From NCBI RefSeq assembly GCF_002943715.1, contig NZ_MQUA01000014.1, positions 186,001 through 250,000 on the forward strand: a stretch of 64,000 nt of DNA. The letters run 5' to 3'. Origin of the DNA: Polaribacter filamentus. GTDB taxonomy: Bacteria > Bacteroidota > Bacteroidia > Flavobacteriales > Flavobacteriaceae. A model generated the notes under the pieces. That model was given only the letters and a program-made list of their open reading frames with translations, had not been told where the DNA came from and ran no database searches. This document shows positions 27,140 through 38,243 of the stretch, in pieces. Position 1 is the first letter of the stretch. Each line of letters starts with the position of its first letter. Position numbers and translations under genes: made by a program.

Positions 27140-27147
27140 CAAAAGTA
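27140..27147 (-). promoter_or_regulatory. Putative -7 box for prs-rplY
   Basis: TACTTTTG on the minus strand fits the Bacteroidota TAnnTTTG box and lies 34 bases upstream of the prs ATG. No clear -33 TTG is present at the usual distance, so the call is moderate. Confidence 0.5.
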
Positions 27148-27206
27148 GAAATAATTTATTGAGTGTGAAATAATTCTTTTCAGTTTAAAATACTAAAAAT
27201 ATTTAG

Positions 27207-27214
27207 TAGATTTG
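27207..27214 (+). promoter_or_regulatory. Putative -7 box for tRNA-Leu
   Basis: TAGATTTG matches TAnnTTTG, 18 bases before the first base of tRNA-Leu, so transcription would begin a few bases upstream of the mature 5' end. Confidence 0.5.
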
Positions 27215-27232
27215 TGAACCAATTAATTACTT

Positions 27233-27314
27233 GCTCAAGTGGCGGAATTGGTAGACGCGCTGGATTCAAAATCCAGTACTTTCGGGTGTGTGGGTTCGAT
27301 TCCCACCTTGAGTA
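27233..27314 (+). tRNA. tRNA-Leu (anticodon CAA)
   Basis: An 82-base class II tRNA with an acceptor pair GCTCAAG/CTTGAGT (one G-U), a D-loop with GGTAGACGC, and anticodon arm CTGGA-TTCAAAA-TCCAG giving anticodon CAA. It has a variable arm of Leu type and the T-loop GGTTCGATTCC. CCA is not encoded. A hairpin terminator follows. Confidence 0.93.
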
Positions 27315-27318
27315 CTTA

Positions 27319-27360
27319 AACCGTTGTTAATCTTTTGATTTTCAGCGGTTTTTTATTTTT
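27319..27360 (+). terminator. Terminator after tRNA-Leu
   Basis: Stem AACCGTTG with CAGCGGTT (one mismatch or wobble) followed by a T-rich run, starting 5 bases past the tRNA end. Confidence 0.6.
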
Positions 27361-27580
27361 ATAGACTTTAAATTTCCGACCTGTTTCCGACATTTTTTAA
27401 AAGCTTGCTATTTACAGTGCATTCCTTTCACTAATCCTGAGAGTAGCAATCGCTTGCTATCTTGTAAATAATCTATTTGTAACCTATAATATTAGTAATT
27501 AGCTAACAAGGTTAGAGAACTAAATAAAAATAAACTAGAGCAGCAACTAATAAAAACCTGAAAAAATCCGAGAAAATTAA

Positions 27581-28853
27581 GACCGTTGCAAAAAGCGAAC
27601 TTAATTAATTTTACTTTTTAGAGTTCCCTTTTTTTTAGCTAAAACATCGATTATGCTATTTTTTTTCTATTTTAAGTGAGTAAATGCCTTTTTTAGGCTT
27701 CATTTTTCCTTAATTTTTACAATTAGACGCAAATATCCCTGGACTTCGATATAAATTGTAGCACATTGCCTCCATCAAATTTTGTGCTTGCATTTTTTTC
27801 ATCCCTCTATATCTTGCAATTCCACCTTTAAACCATAATTTTATTCCTCCAAAAGTACGTTCAACTTTAAACCTTGTTTTTCCTATTAATTTATTGAATC
27901 TAGTTTCCCATTTTGTTAACGGTTTATTTTTTACCGCCTTTTTAAGGATATGATTCTTTAAATTACGCTTCTTTAAAATCGCAACATTTTTCTTTGATTG
28001 GTACCCTTTATCTGCCTTTAGAGGGATGTCTTTTGGTAATACCACATTTACAGTTTCTAGAACTTCCTCCAAATTTGCAATCTCATTTTTGCTCGCAGTT
28101 GTGGTTAGTACTCCTAGAACGAGTCCTTCGTTATCCGTTACATGATGCTTTTTAAACCCAAAATGGTACTTTCCTCTTTTCTTTAACCAAGTACCCTCTT
28201 TATCGACACTATCTGGATATTCTTTGTGTACTTCTACTTGGTCTGCACAGCGGTCTTCGGTTACCTTAAAATTTGTTTTTCCTTTTGGTCTAAGTGGCGT
28301 ATCTATTACACTAGCGTCTATTATTAAACCTGTTTTTACAATGATATTATGTGCATCTAGCTGTTTGTTTATGGAGGTAAATAATTTTTCGAAGGTTTGT
28401 GTTTTGGTTAATGCGGTTCTAAACCTACTTAAAGTACTATGATCTGGAGCAACCTGTTCAATGGTCATCCCACAAAAATAACTAAAGGAAAGACTGTCAT
28501 TTATTCGGTCTTCAACTTCATAATCGCTTAAACCATACCAACTTTGTAAAAGACACATTTTAAAAAGTAATGTCCCATCATAAGAAGGCTTGCCAGTGGC
28601 ACTTTTTCCTTTTAAATAATCATTATTTATTAGGATAGAGATCGTATCCCAATCGATAAGGGTGTTTATTTGGGTGAAAAATGTCTTTTTAATTTTTCTT
28701 GCTCGTAAATCGCAAATGCTATCGGCTAAAGTTGGTTGTTTTTGTATTTTCATACACTAAATTTACAACTTAATATACTTACAATTAAATATTTAACATA
28801 AATAATTACGTGTTATTTTTGTGCTTTTTATTAGGTACTTCCTTGCAACGGTC
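27581..28853 (-). mobile_element. IS5-family insertion sequence
   Basis: A 1273-bp element with terminal repeats GACCGTTGCAA and TTGCAACGGTC, flanked by TTAA on each side (27577-27580 and 28854-28857), the short target duplication expected in this family. It carries one transposase. On the right it cuts into an ilvN fragment; the rest of ilvN is not found on the left, so a deletion accompanied or followed the insertion. Confidence 0.88.
27710..28753 (-). CDS. IS5 family transposase
   Basis: A 347-residue transposase with the DDE pattern of the IS5 group. An N-terminal DUF772-like region holds KPSYDGTLLFKMCLLQSWYG and RINDSLSFSYFCGM, with PDHSTLSRFR after it. Catalytic segments are GLIIDASVIDTP (first Asp), IPLKADKGYQSKKN (second Asp) and KTRFKVERTFGGIKLWF (Glu). 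No break in frame is visible, so it may be active. The solo IS5-like end at 24370 indicates past activity in this region. Confidence 0.9.
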   Translation of the reverse strand: MKIQKQPTLADSICDLRARKIKKTFFTQINTLIDWDTISILINNDYLKGKSATGKPSYDGTLLFKMCLLQSWYGLSDYEVEDRINDSLSFSYFCGMTIEQVAPDHSTLSRFRTALTKTQTFEKLFTSINKQLDAHNIIVKTGLIIDASVIDTPLRPKGKTNFKVTEDRCADQVEVHKEYPDSVDKEGTWLKKRGKYHFGFKKHHVTDNEGLVLGVLTTTASKNEIANLEEVLETVNVVLPKDIPLKADKGYQSKKNVAILKKRNLKNHILKKAVKNKPLTKWETRFNKLIGKTRFKVERTFGGIKLWFKGGIARYRGMKKMQAQNLMEAMCYNLYRSPGIFASNCKN

Positions 28854-28857
28854 TTAA

Positions 28858-28998
28858 TCTGTATATTTTTGTGATTTCACTAAGGGAAGTATTCAAACTT
28901 TCTAAGCTGATTTTTCTTTTAGAAAACATTATGGCTATTTTGTTGATTAACCCTATCTGATTTTCAGTGTAGATGGTTAATGTATATTCTTGTTTCAT
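28858..28998 (-). pseudogene. ilvN: Acetolactate synthase small subunit (IlvN), N-terminal fragment
   Basis: The 47 codons from the ATG at 28998 encode MKQEYTLTIYTENQIGLINK and then IAIMFSKRKISLESLNTSLS. This is the start of the ACT regulatory domain of the acetolactate synthase small subunit, which confers valine feedback on branched-chain amino-acid synthesis. The frame then runs into the IS5 terminal repeat at the TTAA target. The remainder (about 125 residues) and the catalytic subunit gene ilvB are absent. About 30 bases upstream of the ATG a shortened IS982 copy begins, so the fragment is trapped between two insertion sequences. Confidence 0.85.
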
Positions 28999-29028
28999 TT
29001 TTTGTTATTGTATTTTTATAAATTTCAA

Positions 29029-29581
29029 ACCCGTTGTGTATTTAAACAATATTGACTTTTAGATTGTTTATATTTCTATTAAAACCAAATTTGTTAATGT
29101 ATTGAATGATAGTTAATGCTGTTAATTTTGAGAGAATCCTTGTCTTAAAACCTTCAAAAGTTTTCGCATAATTATTCCGTATTTCAAACTGGTCACAAAG
29201 TTGATAAAACAAGGTCTCAATTCGTTTTCTTTTCCTTCTAAAAATGTACGTTTGTTTTTTGTAATTCTGTTGATTTTTACACATTGAAACTTCTAATTTA
29301 ATTTGTTTACTCTCAAATAAATCTAACTGACACTCACTGTCTATACCCATATATTCTGCTGTTAAATTCATAGCGATTAATTCAATGTCTTTTAGTTTTG
29401 GTTTTCTGTTTTGACGTAAAAATTGTTCCTTTTCTGTAATTATGGCTAAGACTTCTAAAATTTTATCGTAGTTTAAACTAAAGTTATTTATTATATTTAA
29501 TCGATTGATTGTCAAATAAATACTCGCCTTTTAATAGTCAAATAAATAACTTTTTTTAACTATTTATTATGCACAACGGGT
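29029..29581 (-). mobile_element. Internally deleted IS982 derivative (553 bp)
   Basis: It has both ends of the IS982 at 24463 (ACCCGTTGTG and CACAACGGGT) but lacks about 428 internal bases. The remaining frame (29042-29515) is an in-frame fusion of the transposase N-terminus (to DSECQL) with its C-terminus (from DLFESKQIKLEV). The joint is at a short repeat (CAGTT) present in both parts, and the DDE Asp residues are lost. It could move only with help from the intact copy. No target duplication is evident. Confidence 0.85.
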
Positions 29582-29689
29582 TTGAATTGATTTTTTTTAC
29601 TAATTTCACGCCCTTAAGGTGTAATTATTAAACTATTAACTAAATCTTTATAAATAAAACCACTTCTTTTAAATCAGAAAATTAACATT

Positions 29690-30154
29690 ATGAACAAAAA
29701 ACTCCTCAACAAAGGTGTGCACTCCTTGTTTAATATATTAGGCACATTGCTATTTACGCTAATTTTAATTCCTCAAAATATTGCTGCGCAGAAATCAATG
29801 TCAGATCAAGACCAAATAATCACTAAATGCATTACAATTGAACAATTAGAAGCTAAAATACCTGTTGATGTGAAAGCTCAAATGAGTGAGTATTATATTC
29901 TAAACAGTGGTATAAAATTTTATTTTTCTTCAACGTTTGAAATTTCAAATAAAAAAACATCATTAATTAGTAAAGGAGAAATTAGTTTAAATAAACCATA
30001 TTTTTTATTTCACACATTAAATATAGATAATGAAAAGGCATTTGTTAGATACTACTTCATTTATAGCTATAACGATGTTGAAACCACGGTGCCTATCACA
30101 ATTGAATTTGTGAAGAATAATTTTTTGTGGCAGATATTAAATTATAAAATATAA
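29690..30154 (+). CDS. Small secreted protein upstream of the giant adhesin
   Basis: A 154-residue protein with an export signal at about residues 1-33 (hydrophobic core NILGTLLFTLILIP, ending IAAQ). The mature domain is small and beta-rich (YYILNSGIKFYFSSTFEISN, KAFVRYYFIYSYND, FLWQILNYKI) and not recognised. Its stop lies 11 bases before the ATG that belongs to the adhesin's signal peptide, so both are likely cotranscribed with the PorP/SprF gene. The role is unknown. Confidence 0.65.
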   Translation: MNKKLLNKGVHSLFNILGTLLFTLILIPQNIAAQKSMSDQDQIITKCITIEQLEAKIPVDVKAQMSEYYILNSGIKFYFSSTFEISNKKTSLISKGEISLNKPYFLFHTLNIDNEKAFVRYYFIYSYNDVETTVPITIEFVKNNFLWQILNYKI

Positions 30155-30165
30155 AAATGTAGATT

Positions 30166-33100
30166 ATGTTAAAAAAAATACTAGACCAAATACTATCTTA
30201 AAATTACTACTTCTGTTTGCAATATTTATTGTAGAATTTGCAGTTGCTCAAAATGTTGTTATGAATAATGGCTCTAGAAGAGTTGGTGATGGGATTGAAA
30301 ACTCAATCAATAGCTCAGGGAACATGCAACAACCATTTTATTATAGTTCAGATAGTAATGCATGGCGTCAATTAACATATAGTAATTACCCATTAGACAT
30401 AAGATGGGGTGTTGGAGGAGATGGAGTAAATGACTGGAATATCAATGGAAGTAAACAAGATAATCCTACAGTTTCAAATATTGTTTATGATTATTCAGGA
30501 TTTACAACAACAAATGCAGGTACTGGTGAAGGTTATGGAACAATTAAATTTACAGGGAATATTACTGTTGATGGAAAATTGTTTTTAATTCAAAATACAT
30601 ATTCCTTAGGATCATCAGAAGGCTTTTTTCAAATTAATGTTAAAATAACCAATGTTAGTGGTGTAGATGCATCAAATGTTAGATTATGGGTAGGTACTCG
30701 TGACGACTGGGTTGGAAATACAGATAGCCCAACAAAAGAAAGAGGTAATTTGGTAGATGGTGCTTTTCAAATGATAGGAGCCACTAATGAGCAAGCAAAA
30801 GCAATTAAAGTTTTAACAGCTGATGAGGCTATTTTAGTTTATAGTAATTCAAATAGAGCTTATACCACTATAGCACATTATGGTCCTTTTAGTAATGCGA
30901 CTGATAAAGATCCAGCTACAAACGCTATTACCGAGACAGGTGACGGATCTTACGCTATGTATGTTCGATTTAATGATTTAGCATCAGGAGAGAGTGACGA
31001 ATTAGACTGGTATTATGCCTCAGGAACATTAGCAGAGATAGATGATATTATTACTGATGTAGCTGCAGCATCAGCAGCAGTTGGTAATATTTCATATACT
31101 ACAGCAGATTACACCTACTCTTTTTCACAAAATGGCACAAGTTATTATACGGTTGTTGCAGAAGGTTCAACAGCACCAACTGATGCTCAAATAAAAGCAG
31201 GGGTAGATTATACAGGGGGCATAATTGTGACAAGTGGTAATGCTACCACAACTGCCAGTGTGAATACAGTATACAATTTAACAGGACTTAGACACAACAC
31301 AAACTACGATATATATGCCGTTACAGAGTGGGATAATGGAGGGCTTGAATTTTCTTCAATTAGCACTTCAAATTTCACAACTTCTTCACTCCCCCTAACC
31401 ATCACAGGTCTTACAGGAGTAGATAAAGAGTATAATGGCACAACAGCTGGAACAGCTACTGGAACAGCTGCCTTATCTGGTGTTATTAGTGGAGATGATG
31501 TTGCTCTTGGAGGTTCTCCAGTATTTACTTTTACTTCTGCTAATATAGGAACAGGAATTACAATGAATACTACTGGCTATACGATTTCAGGAGTTGATGC
31601 ATACAAGTATAGTTTATCGCAACCAATACTATCGGCAGATATTACTCCAGATACACCGCCTACAGTAACAATCACAAGTCCGGTTGCAAATCCAACAAAT
31701 AGCACATTTACAACGACCTTTACTTTTAGTGAAGACGTTACCGGTTTTGTGATTGGAGATATTACTTTAACAAATGGAGCTGCTTCAAACTTTACTGCAA
31801 CTAGTAGTTCGGTTTACACAGCCCTGATTACACCAACTGCTGATGGAATTGTAACGGTTGATGTTGCTGCTGATGTAGCAAATGATACTGCTACGAACGG
31901 AAACACAGCTGCTGCACAATTTAGCACGTTATATGACGCTACAAGTCCGACGGTAACGATTACAAGTCCGGTTGCAAATCCAACAAATAGCACATTTACA
32001 ACGACCTTTACTTTTAGTGAAGACGTTACAGGATTTGTTATTGGAGATATTACTTTGGGCAATGCAATAGCTTCAAACTTTACTACCACTAGTAGTTCGG
32101 TGTACACAGCGCTGATCACACCAACTGCTGATGGAATTGTAACGGTTGATATTGCTGCTGATGTAGCAAATGATGCTGCGACAAACGGAAACACGGTTGC
32201 AACTCAGTTTAGTACAACCTATGATGCGACAAGTCCGACGGTAACGATTACAAGTCCGGTTGCAAATCGTACAAATAGCACATTTACAACCACCTTTACT
32301 TTTAGTGAAGACGTTACCGATTTTGTGATTGGAGACATTACTTTGGGCAATGCAACAGCTTCAAACTTTACTACCACTAGTAGTTCGGTGTACACAGCAT
32401 TAATCACACCAACTGCTGATGGAACTGTAACGGTAGATATTGCGGCCGATGTATCAAATGATACTGCTACGAACGGAAACACAGCTGCTACACAATTTAG
32501 CACGTTATATGACGCTACAAGTCCGACGGTAACAATTACAAGTCCGGTTGCAAATCCAACAAATAGCACATTTACAACGACCTTTACTTTTAGTGAAGAC
32601 GTTACAAGTTTTGTGATTGGAGATATTACTTTAACAAATGGAGCTGCTTCAAACTTTACTACAACTAGTAGTTCAGTTTACACAGCATTAATTACACCAA
32701 CTGCTGATGGAATTGTAACGGTTGATGTTGCTGCTGATGTAGCAAATGATACTGCTACGAACGGAAACACAGCTGCTACACAATTTAGCACGTTATATGA
32801 CGCTACAAGCCCGACGGTAACAATTACAAGTCCGGTTGCAAATCCAACAAATACTGCATTTACAACGACCTTTACTTTTAGTGAAGACGTTACAAGTTTT
32901 GTGATTGGAGATATTACTTTGGGCAATGCAACAGCTTCTAACTTTACTACCACTAGTAGTTCGGTGTACACAGCATTAATCACACCAACTGCTGACGGAA
33001 TTGTAACGGTTGATGTTGCTGCTGATGTAGCAAATGATGCTGCTGCGAGCGGAAACACAGCTGCCACACAATTTAGCACGTTATATGACGCTACAAGTCC

Positions 33101-36100
33101 GACGGTAACAATTACAAGTCCGGTTGCAAATCCAACAAATAGCACATTTACAACGACCTTTACTTTTAGTGAAGACGTTACCGGTTTTGTGATTGGAGAT
33201 ATTACTTTAACAAATGGAGCTGCTTCAAACTTTACTGCAACTAGTAGTTCAGTTTACACAGCCCTAATTACACCAACTGCTGATGGAATTGTAACGGTTG
33301 ATGTTGCTGCTGATGTAGCAAATGACACTGCTTCAAACGGAAACACAGCTGCTACACAATTTAGCACGTTATATGACGCTACAAGCCCGACGGTAACAAT
33401 TACAAGTCCGGTTGCAAATCCAACAAATAGCACATTTACAACGACCTTTACTTTTAGTGAAGACGTTACCGATTTTGTGATTGGAGATATTACTTTAACA
33501 AATGGAGCTGCTTCAAACTTTACTGCAACTAGTAGTTCAGTTTACACAGCCCTGATTACACCAACTGCTGATGGAATTGTAACGGTTGATATTGCTGCTG
33601 ATGTAGCAAATGATACAGCAACCAATGGAAATACAGCTGCAACTCAGTTTAGTACAACCTATGATGCTACAAGCCCGACGGTAACGATTACAAGTCCGGT
33701 TGCAAATCCAACAAATACTGCATTTACAACGACCTTTACTTTTAGTGAAGACGTTACAAGTTTTGTGATTGGAGATATTACTTTAACAAATGGAGCTGCT
33801 TCAAACTTTACTGCAACTAGTAGTTCGGTGTACACAGCCCTAATTACACCAACTGCTGATGGAATTGTAACGGTTGATGTTGCTGCTGATGTAGCAAATG
33901 ATACTGCTACGAACGGAAACACAGCTGCTACACAATTTAGCACGTTATATGACGCTACAAGCCCGACGGTAACGATTACAAGTCCGGTTGCAAATCCAAC
34001 AAATACTGCATTTACAACGACCTTTACTTTTAGTGAAGACGTTACCGGTTTTGTGATTGGAGATATTACTTTAACAAATGGAGCTGCTTCAAACTTTACT
34101 GCAACTAGTAGTTCAGTTTACACAGCCCTAATTACACCAACTGCTGATGGAATTGTAACGGTTGATGTTGCTGCTGATGTAGCAAATGATACTGCTACGA
34201 ACGGAAACACAGCTGCTACACAATTTAGCACGTTATATGACGCTACAAGTCCGACGGTAACAATTACAAGTCCGGTTGCAAATCCAACAAATAGCACATT
34301 TACAACTACCTTTACTTTTAGTGAAGACGTTACCGATTTTGTGATTGGAGATATTACTTTAACAAATGGAGCTGCTTCAAACTTTACTGCAACTAGTAGT
34401 TCGGTGTACACAGCATTAATCACACCAACTGCTGATGGAATTGTAACGGTTGATGTTGCTGCTGATGTAGCAAATGATACTGCTACGAACGGAAACACAG
34501 CTGCTACACAATTTAGCACGTTATATGACGCTACAAGCCCGACGGTAACGATTACAAGCCCGGTTGCAAATCCAACAAATAGCACATTTACAACGACCTT
34601 TACTTTTAGTGAAGACGTTACCGATTTTGTGATTGGAGATATTACTTTAACAAATGCAACAGCTTCTAACTTTACTACCACTAGTAGTTCAGTTTACACA
34701 GCCCTGATTACACCAACTGCTGATGGAACTGTAACGGTTGATGTTGCTGCTGATGTAGCAAATGATGCTGCTTCAAACGGAAACACCGCTGCAACTCAGT
34801 TTAGTACAACCTATGATGCTACAAGCCCGACGGTAACAATTACAAGTCCGGTTGCAAATCCAACAAATAGCACATTTACAACGACCTTTACTTTTAGTGA
34901 AGACGTTACAAGTTTTGTGATTGGAGATATTACTTTAACAAATGGAGCTGCTTCAAACTTTACTACAACTAGTAGTTCAGTTTACACAGCATTAATTACA
35001 CCAACTGCTGATGGAATTGTAACGGTTGATGTTGCTGCTGATGTAGCAAATGATACTGCTACGAACGGAAACACAGCTGCTACACAATTTAGCACGTTAT
35101 ATGACGCTACAAGCCCGACGGTAACGATTACAAGTCCGGTTGCAAATCCAACAAATACTGCATTTACAACGACCTTTACTTTTAGTGAAGACGTTACCGA
35201 TTTTGTGATTGGAGATATTACTTTAACAAATGGAGCTGCTTCAAACTTTACTGCAACTAGTAGTTCAGTTTACACAGCCCTAATTACACCAACTGCTGAT
35301 GGAATTGTAACGGTTGATATTGCTGCTGATGTAGCAAATGATACAGCAACCAATGGAAATACAGCTGCAACTCAGTTTAGTACAACCTATGATGCTACAA
35401 GCCCGACGGTAACGATTACAAGTCCGGTTGCAAATCCAACAAATACTGCATTTACAACGACCTTTACTTTTAGTGAAGACGTTACAAGTTTTGTGATTGG
35501 AGATATTACTTTAACAAATGGAGCTGCTTCAAACTTTACTGCAACTAGTAGTTCGGTGTACACAGCCCTAATTACACCAACTGCTGATGGAATTGTAACG
35601 GTTGATGTTGCTGCTGATGTAGCAAATGATACTGCTACGAACGGAAACACAGCTGCTACACAGTTTAGCACGTTATATGACGCTACAAGTCCGACGGTAA
35701 CAATTACAAGTCCGGTTGCAAATCCAACAAATAGCACATTTACAACGACCTTTACTTTTAGTGAAGACGTTACCGATTTTGTGATTGGAGATATTACTTT
35801 GGGCAATGCAACAGCTTCTAACTTTACTACCACTAGTAGTTCGGTGTACACAGCCCTAATCACACCAACTGCTGACGGAATTGTAACGGTTGATGTTGCT
35901 GCTGATGTAGCAAATGATACAGCAACCAATGGAAACACAGCTGCCACACAATTTAGCACGTTATATGACGCTACAAGTCCGACGGTAACAATTACAAGTC
36001 CGGTTGCAAATCCAACAAATAGCACATTTACAACGACCTTTACTTTTAGTGAAGACGTTACCGGTTTTGTGATTGGAGATATTACTTTAACAAATGGAGC

Positions 36101-38201
36101 TGCTTCAAACTTTACTGCAACTAGTAGTTCAGTTTACACAGCCCTAATTACACCAACTGCTGATGGAATTGTAACGGTTGATGTTGCTGCTGATGTAGCA
36201 AATGATACTGCTACGAACGGAAACACAGCTGCTACACAATTTAGCACGTTATATGACGCTACAAGTCCGACGGTAACAATTACAAGTCCGGTTGCAAATC
36301 CAACAAATAGCACATTTACAACTACCTTTACTTTTAGTGAAGACGTTACCGATTTTGTGATTGGAGATATTACTTTAACAAATGGAGCTGCTTCAAACTT
36401 TACTGCAACTAGTAGTTCGGTGTACACAGCATTAATCACACCAACTGCTGATGGAATTGTAACGGTTGATGTTGCTGCTGATGTAGCAAATGATACTGCT
36501 ACGAACGGAAACACAGCTGCTACACAATTTAGCACGTTATATGACGCTACAAGCCCGACGGTAACGATTACAAGCCCGGTTGCAAATCCAACAAATAGCA
36601 CATTTACAACGACCTTTACTTTTAGTGAAGACGTTACCGATTTTGTGATTGGAGATATTACTTTGGGCAATGCAACAGCTTCTAACTTTACTACCACTAG
36701 TAGTTCGGTGTACACAGCATTAATCACACCAACTGCTGACGGAATTGTAACGGTTGATGTTGCTGCTGATGTAGCAAATGATGCTGCTGCGAGCGGAAAC
36801 ACAGCTGCCACACAATTTAGCACGTTATATGACGCTACAAGTCCGACGGTAACAATTACAAGTCCGGTTGCAAATCCAACAAATAGCACATTTACAACGA
36901 CCTTTACTTTTAGTGAAGACGTTACCGGTTTTGTGATTGGAGATATTACTTTAACAAATGGAGCTGCTTCAAACTTTACTGCAACTAGTAGTTCGGTGTA
37001 CACAGCCCTAATTACACCAACTGCTGATGGAATTGTAACGGTTGATGTTGCTGCTGATGTAGCAAATGATACAGCAACCAATGGAAACACAGCTGCTACA
37101 CAATTTAGCACGTTATATGACGCTACAAGCCCGACGGTAACAATTACAAGTCCGGTTGCAAATCCAACAAATAGCACATTTACAACGACCTTTACTTTTA
37201 GTGAAGACGTTACCGATTTTGTGATTGGAGATATTACTTTGGGCAATGCAACAGCTTCTAACTTTACTACCACTAGTAGTTCAGTTTACACAGCCCTGAT
37301 TACACCAACTGCTGACGGAATTGTAACGGTTGATGTTGCTGCTGATGTAGCAAATGATACTGCTACGAACGGAAACACAGCTGCTGCACAATTTAGCACG
37401 TTATATGACGCTACAAGTCCTATTGTTCCAGTCATTCTTGGTATTGACACCTATACTTGTTCATCGATTACAAGAAATACTGGTGATAACACTTTAGTAT
37501 TTAATGGTTCTGCTGAACCTGGAACAACGGTCGAAGTATTTGTAAGTATTGTTTCTGTAGGAACTACAACTGCTGATAACACGGGTAATTGGATTTTTGA
37601 TCATTCCAGTACAGTTCTTGATGATGGTGTTTACAATATTACGGCAACTTCGACAGATACCTCTACAAATAAAAGTAAAATGTCTGCAACTTTTATCATT
37701 ATAATTGATACCAAAGATTTTGATGAAGATGGAATTCAAGATTTCTGTGATGACGATGATGATAATGATGGAGTATTAGATGCTGATGACAATAGTTATT
37801 TACCAAACCCTGACCAAGCGGATACCAATAATAATGGAATTGGAGATGCGCAAGAAGATTGTGACAATGACGGAATTTTAAATTATTTTGACACCGATAA
37901 TGCGAGCTGTCAAGGAAGCATTGTGATGAAAAAAAAATATGGGATCTCTCCAAATGGAGATGGTATTAATGATACTTGGGGAATTGAGAACATTCAATTA
38001 TATCCAAATAATGTAGTTCGTATTTATAACAGATCTGGAAAAGAAGTCTATGAAATGAAAGGCTATAACAATACTTTTGATGGTTTTTCTAACAAAATAA
38101 ACTCGACCAGAAAATTACCTGTGGGAGCTTATTACTTTATAGTAGAATTTAATACTCCTGAAGCCAAACCAGCCAAAGGATGGATATATATCAATTATTA
38201 A
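30166..38201 (+). CDS. Giant repeat adhesin with T9SS type B sorting domain (start frameshifted)
   Basis: The uninterrupted frame gives 2646 residues from an ATG at 30261, but that start lacks a signal peptide. Just upstream in frame lies LKLLLLFAIFIVEFAVAQ, an obvious signal sequence, and the ATG that should start it (30166) is out of frame across an A8 tract at 30171-30178; nine As would join them. Domains: N-terminal beta region (to about 260), Fn3-like segment (~265-370), MBG/YDG-like domain (~375-460), twenty 96-residue Ig-like repeats, another Ig-like domain (~2390-2480), a Ca-binding DxDxDG-rich stretch (DFDEDGIQDFCDDDDD), and a type B C-terminal domain (GISPNGDGINDTW, VRIYNRSGKEVYE). 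It is a probable cell-surface adhesin exported with the downstream PorP/SprF protein. Confidence 0.85.
31656..37415 (+). repeat. Array of twenty 288-bp tandem repeats inside the adhesin
   Basis: Exactly 20 units of 288 bp (96 codons) with no partial unit, 5760 bases in all. Each unit encodes SPTVTITSPVANPTNSTFTT, TFTFSEDVT(G/D/S)FVIGDIT, (TNGA/GNAT)ASNFT, SVYTALITPTADGIVTVD, VAADVANDTATNGNTAATQF and ST(L/T)YDAT, a bacterial Ig-like fold. Units differ at a few positions only, and shared variants recur at offsets of 6, 7, 8 and 13 units, showing segment duplication and gene conversion. Assembly of such an array from short reads is unsafe, so copy number may be wrong. Confidence 0.95.
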
Positions 38202-38243
38202 TTATTAAAAATGAATTGCAACAAATTTTTAAACATAGAAAAC

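Noticed and set aside
27361..27576. Attachment-site scar of an integrative element downstream of tRNA-Leu (TTTCCGACCTGTTTCCGAC)
   Set aside because: The short direct repeat does not copy the tRNA 3' end and no integrase is present, so it is not supportable as an att site.
29021..29589. Target-site duplication around the shortened IS982
   Set aside because: The flanks (AATTTCAA and TTGAATTG) are inverted rather than direct, so they are not a target duplication.
31814..37273. Long open frames on the minus strand across the adhesin array (up to 379 codons)
   Set aside because: They are shadows of the 288-bp repeat: the same antisense pattern recurs each unit, and they lack signals, starts and family features.
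31656..37415. Tandem repeats considered as a CRISPR-like or other non-coding array
   Set aside because: Units are 288 bp with no spacer structure, lie fully in frame inside one gene and encode an Ig-like domain; no cas genes are present.
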